From Vibrio neptunius (GTDB taxonomy: Bacteria > Pseudomonadota > Gammaproteobacteria > Enterobacterales > Vibrionaceae), in assembly GCF_000967495.1 (NCBI RefSeq), contig NZ_JXXU01000030.1, positions 1-64,000 on the forward strand: a stretch of DNA of 64,000 nucleotides. The letters run 5' to 3'. Numbering within the stretch: the first letter of the stretch is position 1; the number at the start of each line of letters is the position of its first letter. Positions 27,790 to 36,038 of this stretch are shown here, one piece after another. The translations under genes and the position numbers were made by a program. Under the pieces are notes generated by a model. The model was not told where the DNA came from and ran no database searches. It saw only the letters and a program-made list of their open reading frames with translations.

Positions 27790-28233
27790 ATGCAAAAAGA
27801 AGCTTTTCTAAAACTGTCCTTCGCAACGCTATTCGTGACATTGGCGGTCGCTTTCGCGGCCCTTCTTTTCTTCAGCTATAACGATTACGTTCACCCTAAA
27901 AATGTCTATGGACGCTGGATAGAAATAGGTACGCCCGGATACAATACTGAGGTTCTTACCTTTAACGAAAGAGGCGTCTATCGAAATGACCGTCTGATCA
28001 CGACCACTTTCGATTTTGATGGCAAGGTCATCACTGTAACCACTGGCGGGGGTATTTCGATTTACCAAATCGCTGGTACGTTTAAATCACCGCAACTTCG
28101 CCGCTTGGAGCCTAACAGTCCAACTCAGCGCTTTATCAAAGCAGGTTACGAAGACACCGTAGATATGGGGGGTGGCGGCTCCGCCAAAAATCGTCGAGCC
28201 GCGTTGTCTGAACACTTCAGTAGCAAAAAATAA
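27790..28233 (+). CDS. DUF2850 family protein
   Basis: About 147 residues from the ATG at 27790 (a GTG at 27739 would add 17). One N-terminal membrane helix (FATLFVTLAVAFAALLFF) is followed by a periplasmic-type beta-rich domain with YGRWIEIGTPGYNTEVL, typical of the DUF2850 proteins of Vibrio. Function is unknown. A charged, glycine-rich tail (DMGGGGSAKNRRA) ends it. Confidence 0.75.
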   Translation: MQKEAFLKLSFATLFVTLAVAFAALLFFSYNDYVHPKNVYGRWIEIGTPGYNTEVLTFNERGVYRNDRLITTTFDFDGKVITVTTGGGISIYQIAGTFKSPQLRRLEPNSPTQRFIKAGYEDTVDMGGGGSAKNRRAALSEHFSSKK

Positions 28234-28369
28234 ACAGGCATTACTCGATTAACGACTTCGTAGTCATCTAGTCGTGAAGACAAATCAAGCTTATACGACA
28301 ATGTCGGTAGTTTGCATGCCGACAAGCTCTTATACTTATCTCCACAATTTCAACAGTAAGACCCAATAA

Positions 28370-29464
28370 ATGAATGAGTTAGTTGCTTTACTGCCACAGA
28401 ACCTTGTCACTGCCCTGCAAAGCTGGGATACCAACGTTCTGTTCATCACTGCCGCAAGTTTGGTTGCTTGGATCGCGTGGCGCATTATCTACGGCCGGCT
28501 AGAGATTCTCGTCAACAAAACCCAGTTCTACTGGGATGATCTGACTTTACACGCCCTCAAAACACCCATCAGTACATTGATTTGGTGTTGGCCCGCGACC
28601 ATTTCGCTCGGGTTCATCTTACAAGACTACATGGGCTCTAAGCAGAACTGGCTGGGTACGCTAAAACTTCTGCTAGTGATCGCGATCTTTGTCTGGATCA
28701 CTATGCGACTGATTAACAACGTGGAAGAGTATGTTTTAAAGCAGAAATCTCGTGATGAAACCACCGTTCAGGCCATCGCTAAAGTCTCAAGATTATTCTT
28801 TATCATCATAGGTGTTCTGACCATCATGCAGGCCTTTGGTCTCAGTCTGTCAGGCTTACTCACCTTTGGTGGTGTTGGTGGCTTGGTTGTCGGTTTAGCT
28901 GCCAAAGACCTTCTCTCCAACTTCTTTGGCGGTATGATGATTTACTTCGACCGCCCGTTTAAAGTCGGAGACTGGATCCGTTCTCCAGATCGCCAGATAG
29001 AAGGCACAGTAGAACGCATCGGGTGGCGAATGACGATTATCCGTACGTTTGACAAACGTCCGTTATATGTCCCTAACTCCGTCTTTAGTAGCATAGTCGT
29101 TGAAAACCCATCACGAATGCTAAACCGAAGAATTAAAGAGACCATTGGCGTTCGCTACGATGATGGCGAAAAGGTTGCTCAAATCGTAAAAGAGATTAAA
29201 GCAATGTTGAGAAATCACCCAGATATTGACACAAAACAGACTCTTATCGTCAATTTCAATGCATTTGGCCCATCATCACTGCAAATGCTGGTGTATACCT
29301 TTACCAAAACTGTTAACTGGATTCGCTACCATGAAGTCAAAGAAGATGTTCTATTAAAAATAATGTCTATCATCCACCAGCATGACGCTGACATCGCCTA
29401 CCCGACTCAAACTCTCAAGTTTGAGCCACCAATTGCAGGCGAAGATTCACACACTGATGTTTAA
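28370..29464 (+). CDS. MscS-family mechanosensitive channel (YnaI-like)
   Basis: A 364-residue inner-membrane channel with about five helices. The pore-lining helix is rich in glycine and alanine (GGVGGLVVGLAAKDLLSNFFGG near 166-187). The beta domain follows (FKVGDWIRSPDRQIEGTVERIGW), then the alpha/beta vestibule. Size and motif order match E. coli YnaI more than the shorter MscS. It would release solutes during osmotic downshock. Confidence 0.9.
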   Translation: MNELVALLPQNLVTALQSWDTNVLFITAASLVAWIAWRIIYGRLEILVNKTQFYWDDLTLHALKTPISTLIWCWPATISLGFILQDYMGSKQNWLGTLKLLLVIAIFVWITMRLINNVEEYVLKQKSRDETTVQAIAKVSRLFFIIIGVLTIMQAFGLSLSGLLTFGGVGGLVVGLAAKDLLSNFFGGMMIYFDRPFKVGDWIRSPDRQIEGTVERIGWRMTIIRTFDKRPLYVPNSVFSSIVVENPSRMLNRRIKETIGVRYDDGEKVAQIVKEIKAMLRNHPDIDTKQTLIVNFNAFGPSSLQMLVYTFTKTVNWIRYHEVKEDVLLKIMSIIHQHDADIAYPTQTLKFEPPIAGEDSHTDV

Positions 29465-29526
29465 CCTATGACTTGATAACCTAAGTTATACAAATCACTG
29501 TGGTCACCATTTACTAGAGACGAATC

Positions 29527-29985
29527 ATGACTATGACGGTAACCGAGCAGATCAATGCTTCATTGGGTATTGAGGACATTTATATTTCTATTCGAATTAA
29601 TGATAGCAAGACTAGTGATGTCATATCGAATATGCCGGATAAATATAAAGAAATTTATTACTCTAAGGAATATCAACATATAGACGATACCTTTGACTAT
29701 GCAGAGGTTGAACAGACAAAGGTTCGCTTCCCTAATTTCCTTGGTGATTATTATTCAAAGTATATTGCGAAAATGGAATCACACGGCTTTTACAATTTAT
29801 TTTGTTTTTCTTTTGTATCTGACAGTAAGCTTATTTCCTGTATTGTTACAGTTCCTTGGAAGCCTGTTGACAATCAAAAGCATTTTGAACAGTTTCGAGA
29901 GGTAACTCTCAATGGCATACAAAGTATATTAGAAGATTTCAAAAAGATTAAAGTGGTTAAAAAGATAGACCTAGATAGACACTAA
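29527..29985 (+). CDS. Stand-alone LuxR-type ligand-binding-like domain
   Basis: A 152-residue AT-rich gene. Its residues 15-60 line up with the start of the neighbouring LuxR-type protein: ISNMPDKYKEIYYSKEYQHID here against MSNLPYYVKESYRNEGWSDLD there, the pattern of the autoinducer-binding fold (aromatic pair, then Asp-Pro region). There is no helix-turn-helix, so by itself it cannot bind DNA. It ends 4 bp inside the end of the convergent luxR-type gene and no plus-strand terminator separates them. It could be a decoy or partner for the full-length protein, or a broken relic. Confidence 0.55.
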   Translation: MTMTVTEQINASLGIEDIYISIRINDSKTSDVISNMPDKYKEIYYSKEYQHIDDTFDYAEVEQTKVRFPNFLGDYYSKYIAKMESHGFYNLFCFSFVSDSKLISCIVTVPWKPVDNQKHFEQFREVTLNGIQSILEDFKKIKVVKKIDLDRH

Positions 29986-30722
29986 GATATCCAACCCAAG
30001 CTTATTGCTTTCACGGCGGCGTCAATCGTCTTGTTAGCAATAAGTTTTTCTCTTACATTCTTTAGGTTACTATGAACTGTTGATAGCTTGTATCCTGTTA
30101 GCTTTGATATTTCCTCTGCACTCAGTCCATCTTTAGCCAACGACAAGCATGCTAACTCACCATAGTTCGGCTTTTGAATCTGTTTGTCGCTAAAAAGTGT
30201 CTTTTGAACCGCCATTGGGTTCAAAACCATGCCTGAAAATTTTATATCATCGTTGGTTAATGATAAATCTGACATATATTTATTAATCATTTCCTTCGAA
30301 AAACCAATTACTTTATCATCAATAGCATTGCGATACATAAAGGTATCTCTTTGACTAAAGCTGCCCACCACATAGGATATTTTCACAGACCCGAGTGTAG
30401 ACGCTCTTGCATACAAATTATTAATACCAAACTTATCATTAATTACATCATTAAAAGCAGTTTCTTTGGCATTTCTTGTTTCTCTACACATGAAAAGGCC
30501 GTGATGATTATTGTTAATCATTGGATCTAAATCTGACCAACCTTCATTGCGATAACTCTCTTTGACGTAGTAAGGTAAATTTGACATCACTGAAACACTT
30601 GAACGAGTTTCAATATATAAGCTAAACAGGTCGATATTGACCGTTCTCTTCAAATACTCAAAATCCGATTTTATATCTGAGTCTCTTTTAATTGAGAGGT
30701 CATTATTTGAACTCGATAACAT
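29982..30722 (-). CDS. LuxR-type solo transcriptional regulator
   Basis: A 246-residue regulator. Residues 20-165 resemble an autoinducer-binding domain with poor conservation of the acyl-homoserine-lactone pocket. Residues ~185-240 form a LuxR helix-turn-helix (ACLSLAKDGLSAEEISKLTGYKLSTVHSNLKNVREKL). No luxI-type synthase is in the window, so it is a solo; the ligand is unknown. The gene is more AT-rich than its surroundings, a hint of transfer. A 16-bp palindrome lies 45 bp before its ATG. Confidence 0.8.
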   Translation of the reverse strand: MLSSSNNDLSIKRDSDIKSDFEYLKRTVNIDLFSLYIETRSSVSVMSNLPYYVKESYRNEGWSDLDPMINNNHHGLFMCRETRNAKETAFNDVINDKFGINNLYARASTLGSVKISYVVGSFSQRDTFMYRNAIDDKVIGFSKEMINKYMSDLSLTNDDIKFSGMVLNPMAVQKTLFSDKQIQKPNYGELACLSLAKDGLSAEEISKLTGYKLSTVHSNLKNVREKLIANKTIDAAVKAISLGWIS

Positions 30723-30766
30723 TTTCTCAATCCACTTACTGTTTACGTCACTAGTTATCTAAATCA

Positions 30767-30782
30767 ACCCTAATTATAGGGT
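30767..30782. promoter_or_regulatory. Palindrome upstream of LuxR solo
   Basis: ACCCTA-ATTA-TAGGGT is a perfect 6-bp dyad 45 bp before the luxR-type start. It is shorter than the 20-bp lux box but starts with the same AC and ends in GT, so it is a candidate operator for this regulator. Confidence 0.45.
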
Positions 30783-30877
30783 AACCATTAAGCCATTATT
30801 TTTGTATTGTTATTGGACAGCAGCTCTCGTAAGGCGTTGTATTTAAGCCAATTAGTATTCTCGTTAAAGATGACGGC

Positions 30878-30906
30878 TACCCCTCACATAGTGAGGGGTA
30901 TTTTTT
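30878..30906 (+). terminator. Strong plus-strand terminator without a nearby plus gene
   Basis: TACCCCTCAC-ATA-GTGAGGGGTA followed by TTTTTT is a textbook intrinsic terminator for rightward transcripts. The nearest plus-strand gene ends 890 bp earlier (29985); both close neighbours read leftward. Either a small RNA ends here, or rightward transcripts run antisense through the luxR-type gene. Confidence 0.8.
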
Positions 30907-30908
30907 CA

Positions 30909-32153
30909 TCATGATTGAACTATGGGCTCCCTTTCGATGGGATCGTTAGCATGCTCTGCGTACCAATAAAGCCAGATCATTGAGATACATACGATAAAGC
31001 AGAAGCCAAACAACCAATTAGCGCCTAACCATTCGATCATCACACCGCCAAGTAAAGGCCCAAAAGCAAAACCTAATGTATACAGGGCGGTTGCACCAAA
31101 ATACGAGCCACGTAAATGTGATGGCGCAAGGCGGTCAATTTGAACGTTGATGGTTGGAAAGGTCACCACTTCTCCTAAACTGATGATAAAACTAGCGACA
31201 GCCCAACCCATAGCGACATCTTTTGGTGACACAATGAAAGCCAATTGCCCGATCGCTATCAGAATCATCCCTATACGAGTACGTGTAAAAAGAGGTAGTT
31301 TCTCCATCAGTTTAAGCAAAGGAAACTGAAACAGAACAATCGTTGCTGTATTGATAAACAGCAACATAGCGATCAAAGTAGCCGAATCCTCAATGCCACT
31401 TCTCACTATCACTTGAGGTACTGACGATTCTAGCTGTGCGTATACAAACATCAACATCAGATTCGCTACCATCAGCAACACAAAGATTCTATCCTGACCG
31501 ATCACTTTAAGGGTTTGACGAAAGTTAGGTAACTGAGAACGATCCGGTTGTTTAAATTTACCTTTTCTTTCAATACCGAATAGAATCCAAAAACAGTAAA
31601 CTAGATGAGTAAAACCCGTCACCATAAACAGGTTTTGAGGGTTGGATAGTGCTAAAGTAACTCCGGCAAGCGGCCCTATCGCACCACCAATATTGAGTAA
31701 GAAATAACGCGCATTGAGCGCAAGTTCTCTGTCTTTTAAATCATCCAGAGAATCCCCTAATACCGCTTTAGCAGGTCCATCAATCAGCGGCTGCATTAGA
31801 CCTGTGAACAGAAGCAAAATGTAGAAATGCCAAACGTCACTGGCTAACGCAATGCCATTGTATGCAAAAAAAGCAATGATACAGCCAATCGACATCAACC
31901 ACTTTCGACCAAACTTATCTGAAAGATACCCTGAATAGAGGCCAGTAATCGAACCTACTAAAGCTGAAGCCGCAAGCATTGAGCCTACTTCGATTGCGGA
32001 CGTCCCATAATCCCGATAAAGGAAAACAATCAAAAATGGCCAAGCCATAAAGTAACTGGTTCTCGCGATAAGTACACCAATCAGGACCGTCCATACAGAA
32101 AAGTTGAAACGCTTAACTCTTTGCCATTGAAATAGACTCTGTTCTTTGTCCAT
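30909..32153 (-). CDS. Major facilitator superfamily transporter
   Basis: About 414 residues from the ATG at 32153, which follows AAGGAG at seven bases; an upstream in-frame ATG at 32186 lacks this. Twelve hydrophobic helices are visible. The MFS signature between helices 2 and 3 reads GYLSDKFGRKW. The repeated N- and C-terminal halves resemble multidrug exporters of the MDR/YdeE type. Substrate is unknown. It is transcribed toward the LuxR-type gene. Confidence 0.85.
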   Translation of the reverse strand: MDKEQSLFQWQRVKRFNFSVWTVLIGVLIARTSYFMAWPFLIVFLYRDYGTSAIEVGSMLAASALVGSITGLYSGYLSDKFGRKWLMSIGCIIAFFAYNGIALASDVWHFYILLLFTGLMQPLIDGPAKAVLGDSLDDLKDRELALNARYFLLNIGGAIGPLAGVTLALSNPQNLFMVTGFTHLVYCFWILFGIERKGKFKQPDRSQLPNFRQTLKVIGQDRIFVLLMVANLMLMFVYAQLESSVPQVIVRSGIEDSATLIAMLLFINTATIVLFQFPLLKLMEKLPLFTRTRIGMILIAIGQLAFIVSPKDVAMGWAVASFIISLGEVVTFPTINVQIDRLAPSHLRGSYFGATALYTLGFAFGPLLGGVMIEWLGANWLFGFCFIVCISMIWLYWYAEHANDPIEREPIVQS

Positions 32154-32246
32154 TGGCTCACTCCTTAACTGATCAGCTTCTTGCATATGCGTTCGATCGA
32201 GTATATGAATTTTCAGCCAAAAAGACAGTGTTAGTTATACAATGAA

Positions 32247-32271
32247 TAAAAAAGCCCATAATCAGTGGGCT
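32247..32271 (-). terminator. Terminator of the MBL hydrolase gene
   Basis: On the minus strand AGCCCA-CTGATTAT-TGGGCT is followed by six T. It lies 30 bp past the stop of the hydrolase gene and separates it from the MFS gene. Confidence 0.75.
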
Positions 32272-32301
32272 CTCATTTAAATAGCGCTAAAATTTAGATA
32301 G

Positions 32302-33477
32302 TTATAGCGTGTTATTTTGCAAACTAAAGCCCCTTTTAGCGACCTTTTCTTCAAAGTTTTTCCACCAGAATGATGTACTGATGTCGTAATTAAGCTCTAA
32401 TGTTTCTCCAACCATGGGAGTGACTAAATTTTCGCCTTGACCACTCGCTTCTTCGATAAGATCCGTCATAGGTTCATCCCACTTGTGAGCAAACAATTCA
32501 AAAGTAGACCAATGCACTGGGAAGAGCTTCGCCGCTCCTAAATCAATAAAGGCTTGCATCGTATGACGAGCTTGCATGTGACCCCAGTTCTCAACTGGGA
32601 AACCGCGGCCATTCTTCACATTCGCCGCAACTTCAATAAATGCCATGTCAAAAGGCCCCAGTCTGTCACCTATTTCTTTAAAGTGTGAATCATAAGCAGA
32701 ATCTCCACTGTAAAAAAGCGCTCCAGATTGCCCCTTAATAGACCAAGAAGCCCAAAGCGTGCTATTTGAATCAAAGCCGGTTCTCCCGGAGTTATGATTA
32801 GCAGGAGTTGCAGTTAATATCACACCATTGATAGATGTCGATTCCCACCAATCAAGTTCTTTAATTTTATCCGGGCTCACTCCCCAGCGTTCAAGGTGCC
32901 TACCGACTGCGAGTGGCACCATAAACACCACCTCTTTATCGGCATAATAGCGGATAGTCGATTCTTCCAAATGATCGTAGTGATCATGAGAGATAACGAT
33001 GGCATCTGGAAGAGGCAATTCATTACGCTCGATCGGCGCTTTGACGTTGCGAGAAAATAGTTTCTTCGCAATCCAAGGTGAAGCATATTCAAACACAGGA
33101 TCAATCAGAATTCGTGTACGATCGATATCAATGAAAAGACTTGAATGGCCTAGCCAGGTCACCCGTATTTCTTCGCTACGTCGAGCCAACTTCTCAGTAT
33201 CAATAGGCGCATGAGGCAAACTAGAACTGGGCTTTAATGATTTTCTTTCAAAGAAAAACTTCCACATCACCGCAGACATACTTTCGGGGCTTGGCACGTT
33301 AGGCATTCGAACTATGGCCTTACCATCCTGAAACTGTTTTGAGTTTACAATGCGTTCAGCTCTTAAGTTTTCGCTTTGTTGCAACTCAACGTCACTCTTT
33401 GCTTTAAGAAGTTGACTGAACCCCATAACACCGAGTGCTGAAATTACCGATGCTTTGATCATATTGCTCATTTTCAT
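32302..33477 (-). CDS. MBL-fold hydrolase (NAPE-PLD/UlaG-like)
   Basis: A 391-residue metallo-beta-lactamase-fold protein. The zinc motif is SHDHYDHLE near residue 164, with further ligands in ANHNSGR, SGDSAYD and VHWSTF. These are features of the Lactamase_B_2 group that includes phospholipase D-type and lactonase-type enzymes. An N-terminal hydrophobic stretch (ASVISALGVMGFSQLL) suggests a signal peptide or anchor, which is common in this group. An ATG at 33471 has slightly better ribosome-binding spacing. It is divergent from a TetR gene with two palindromes between, so it is likely repressed by that protein. Confidence 0.8.
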   Translation of the reverse strand: MKMSNMIKASVISALGVMGFSQLLKAKSDVELQQSENLRAERIVNSKQFQDGKAIVRMPNVPSPESMSAVMWKFFFERKSLKPSSSLPHAPIDTEKLARRSEEIRVTWLGHSSLFIDIDRTRILIDPVFEYASPWIAKKLFSRNVKAPIERNELPLPDAIVISHDHYDHLEESTIRYYADKEVVFMVPLAVGRHLERWGVSPDKIKELDWWESTSINGVILTATPANHNSGRTGFDSNSTLWASWSIKGQSGALFYSGDSAYDSHFKEIGDRLGPFDMAFIEVAANVKNGRGFPVENWGHMQARHTMQAFIDLGAAKLFPVHWSTFELFAHKWDEPMTDLIEEASGQGENLVTPMVGETLELNYDISTSFWWKNFEEKVAKRGFSLQNNTL

Positions 33478-33496
33478 GACCTACTGGCTACCCAAG

Positions 33497-33560
33497 AAAG
33501 TAAACGATGGTGTATACTTTAGTCACTGCAGCATTAAAAGTAAACACTATCGTTTACTTT
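33497..33560. promoter_or_regulatory. Two TetR operator-like palindromes
   Basis: At 33537-33560, AAAGTAAAC and GTTTACTTT form a perfect 9-bp inverted repeat around six bases. At 33497-33520 the same arms recur with one mismatch (GTATACTTT). The copies are 40 bp apart in the shared promoter of the hydrolase and the TetR gene, one near each start. Confidence 0.7.
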
Positions 33561-33580
33561 AAGTACTTTGAGATACGTGC

Positions 33581-34186
33581 ATGATTAAACGAAGCGATAT
33601 AAAACAAGAAGATATCATCAGATCCGCCATTGAAGTTTTTTCTCAAAAAGGCTTTGAGCAAGCCAGTATGGAAGGTATTTCCAAACACGCGGGAGTTTCC
33701 AAACGCACGTTATACAAATACTACCCAAACAAGGATGCGCTATTTGAAGTCATTGTAGGAAAGCTAATGTGTCGCTTTGATGAACAATGTGAGCTTAAAT
33801 TTGAACCTTCTGTTTCAGTTATAGAGCAGCTCGTTGATATCACAGTCAATAAAATGTGTTACATCAACACAGAAGATTTCCAAATGACTGCGCGCTTGGT
33901 TATGGCCGAGTGCATTCGTTGTTCTCATACGTCACAACTGTTGATGAAGCAGTTTGCAGCTATCGAAGATTCCTACGGTTTGAATCAATGGGCTCAAGAA
34001 GGAATTGATGCCGGTGTGCTTGAAATCGACGATATACCGATGGCCATCGAGCAATTTATAGGCAGCATCAAGGCGATCGTATTTTGGCCACAATTGTTAG
34101 GTCACCAACCACCGGCAAGTAGCGAACAACTAAAATCCACTGTTGAATATGCTGCTCACACCTTTGTGGCCAGACATCAAAAATAA
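33581..34186 (+). CDS. TetR/AcrR-family transcriptional repressor
   Basis: A 201-residue regulator. The helix-turn-helix is at residues 10-56 (ASMEGISKHAGVSKRTLYKYYPNKDALFEVI) and the ligand-binding helical domain follows, resembling the AefR/TetR_C group. It is divergent from the MBL hydrolase; the two inverted repeats between them are the natural binding sites for autoregulation and hydrolase control. Confidence 0.85.
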   Translation: MIKRSDIKQEDIIRSAIEVFSQKGFEQASMEGISKHAGVSKRTLYKYYPNKDALFEVIVGKLMCRFDEQCELKFEPSVSVIEQLVDITVNKMCYINTEDFQMTARLVMAECIRCSHTSQLLMKQFAAIEDSYGLNQWAQEGIDAGVLEIDDIPMAIEQFIGSIKAIVFWPQLLGHQPPASSEQLKSTVEYAAHTFVARHQK

Positions 34187-34623
34187 TAGCTTTCCTTCAG
34201 ACAAGGGCACTCACAAGAGCTCTTGTCTACCTAACCTCTTGTCAGACTCATGTCAGCCACCTCAAAGCCAATTCACAAGAATAAAATAAAGTAAATAGCA
34301 AAAACTGAGCGTTCTTATATATAAGAAACCCAAAACCAACAACTGTTTCTATTTTGAGAAAACCAGATAAATAGAAAATATAAATGAGATAAATCTATTC
34401 AATAGTACAAAGAGTACGCGCTCAAACAAACAATCCAATCACTATCTAAGTCGCTATTTATTAAGAATAATTTAGAAATTTTCTTGTTCACAGAAAATAC
34501 GCCACCAGTCTTAATATTGAGCCACCTTATATCATTGCAACCTATATAAAGATGTTATAAAAATGCGCCTTGCTATTTTCAAATAAAACCTTACGGAAAT
34601 TACATGTATTTCAGGAGCTCACA
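34187..34623. other. Leader region of the exopolysaccharide operon
   Basis: About 435 bp of AT-rich DNA without a gene. It contains the VpsT-like box at 34472-34486. A weak AGACAAG/CTTGTCT hairpin just after the TetR gene (34199-34227) has no T-run. The operon promoter must lie in the right half; I see no unambiguous -10/-35 pair. Confidence 0.4.
34472..34486. promoter_or_regulatory. VpsT/CpsQ-type box
   Basis: TTAGAAATTTTCTTG agrees at 14 of 15 positions with the VpsT box as I recall it (TWAGAAANTTTCTWA). It lies about 140 bp before the first exopolysaccharide gene. VpsT and CpsQ are cyclic-di-GMP-binding activators of such operons. Confidence 0.55.
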
Positions 34624-36018
34624 ATGAGTGAACGAGGAAGGATACGTATTACCAATTATCACGGTAAAATCTTTTATCGTTTGATTGACTGTTTGGTAAT
34701 ATTAGGTGCGTTGTATATTGCGATAAAAGCTAACGCCCATACTGTTACCTTAGGTTACGTCTCTGCGGGATTGATGGGGGTCATCATCTACTCTTTCATC
34801 GCTGAAAGCTTAGATATATACAGCCACTGGCGTACCGCAAAACTTCGTTCACTTGCGCTTTACACTTCGTTCTGTTGGTTCTCGACCGTTGGCGGGCTTA
34901 CGTTACTCAGTTATTTTTCAAAAACGGGTCCAGACTTCTCAAGACTGATCATAGGGTGTTGGATCGTTTCCACTTTTGCCGCCTTACTTATATGGCGGGC
35001 TTTTGCGTTTACGGCCCTTTATTATCTTCATCAACGCGGTGTGCATACAAAGAAAGCAGCCATCATTGGCTTAACTCCTCAAGGTTTAGAATTATCGAAA
35101 AACTTGAATAGCCATCCAGAGTTGGGGATACAACTCACTGGTTTTTATGATGATAGAGAACCGAAAAGACTGTCCAGCGACCTACCTATATTGGGCACAA
35201 TTAAAGATGCAATCGCGTTGGCCAAAAACGGTGAAGTGCAAAACATCTATATCGCGTTACCTATGCAGGCACAAAAGCGTATTTCAGATATCTTAGAAGC
35301 CTTTTCGGACAGCACTGTTAATACCTACGTTGTACCAGACTTTTTTACCTTTAACTTGCTTCATTCTCGCTGGTATACCATTGGTGATGTAAACGCTTTC
35401 AGCATATTCGACACGCCATTTAATGGTTTATCTACCTGGCTTAAGCGTTTAGAAGACCTTGTTCTAAGCAGCCTGATACTCATCTTGATAAGCCCGATAC
35501 TTCTTGCTGTTGCTATCGGAGTTAAAATCTCTTCTCCAGGACCGATTGTATTCAAACAGCTCAGATATGGCTTGGATGGCAAGCCAATCAAAGTGTGGAA
35601 GTTTCGCAGTATGAAGGTGATGGACAACGGTGAAAAAGTTGCTCAAGCCACAAAGAATGACCCTAGAGTGACCAAATTTGGTGCCTTTATACGTCGAACA
35701 TCACTGGATGAATTGCCACAGTTTATTAATGTACTCCAAGGCCGAATGTCTATCGTTGGGCCGCGCCCTCACGCAGTGGCGCACAACGAAGAATACCGAA
35801 CAATTGTTAACCGTTACATGTTACGTCACAAGGTAAAACCTGGCATCACAGGCTGGGCTCAGGTTAACGGTTGGCGTGGTGAAACTAATACCATCGACAA
35901 GATGGAAAAGCGTGTCCAATTCGATCTCGACTATATCCACAGATGGTCACTATGGTTCGACCTTAAGATCGTTTTCCTCACTGTTTTCAAAGGTTTTGTT
36001 GGCAAAAACGCCTATTAA
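34624..36018 (+). CDS. Undecaprenyl-phosphate sugar phosphotransferase (VpsL/CpsA/WcaJ-like)
   Basis: About 464 residues from the ATG at 34624, six bases after AGGAG. It starts polysaccharide synthesis by moving a sugar phosphate to undecaprenyl phosphate in the inner membrane. There are four N-terminal helices (residues 20-130), a cytoplasmic Rossmann-like domain (AAIIGLTPQGLEL), a fifth helix (~280-300), then the catalytic domain with KISSPGPIVFKQ, KVWKFRSM, RRTSLDELPQF and GPRPHAVAHN, and the conserved KPGITGWAQVNG. First gene of the operon and homologous in position to vpsL and cpsA. Confidence 0.9.
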   Translation: MSERGRIRITNYHGKIFYRLIDCLVILGALYIAIKANAHTVTLGYVSAGLMGVIIYSFIAESLDIYSHWRTAKLRSLALYTSFCWFSTVGGLTLLSYFSKTGPDFSRLIIGCWIVSTFAALLIWRAFAFTALYYLHQRGVHTKKAAIIGLTPQGLELSKNLNSHPELGIQLTGFYDDREPKRLSSDLPILGTIKDAIALAKNGEVQNIYIALPMQAQKRISDILEAFSDSTVNTYVVPDFFTFNLLHSRWYTIGDVNAFSIFDTPFNGLSTWLKRLEDLVLSSLILILISPILLAVAIGVKISSPGPIVFKQLRYGLDGKPIKVWKFRSMKVMDNGEKVAQATKNDPRVTKFGAFIRRTSLDELPQFINVLQGRMSIVGPRPHAVAHNEEYRTIVNRYMLRHKVKPGITGWAQVNGWRGETNTIDKMEKRVQFDLDYIHRWSLWFDLKIVFLTVFKGFVGKNAY

Positions 36019-36038
36019 GTCATGGACATGATTTTATT

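Noticed and set aside
34199..34227. Terminator after the TetR gene
   Set aside because: AGACAAG/CTTGTCT can pair but the loop is long and no T-run follows.
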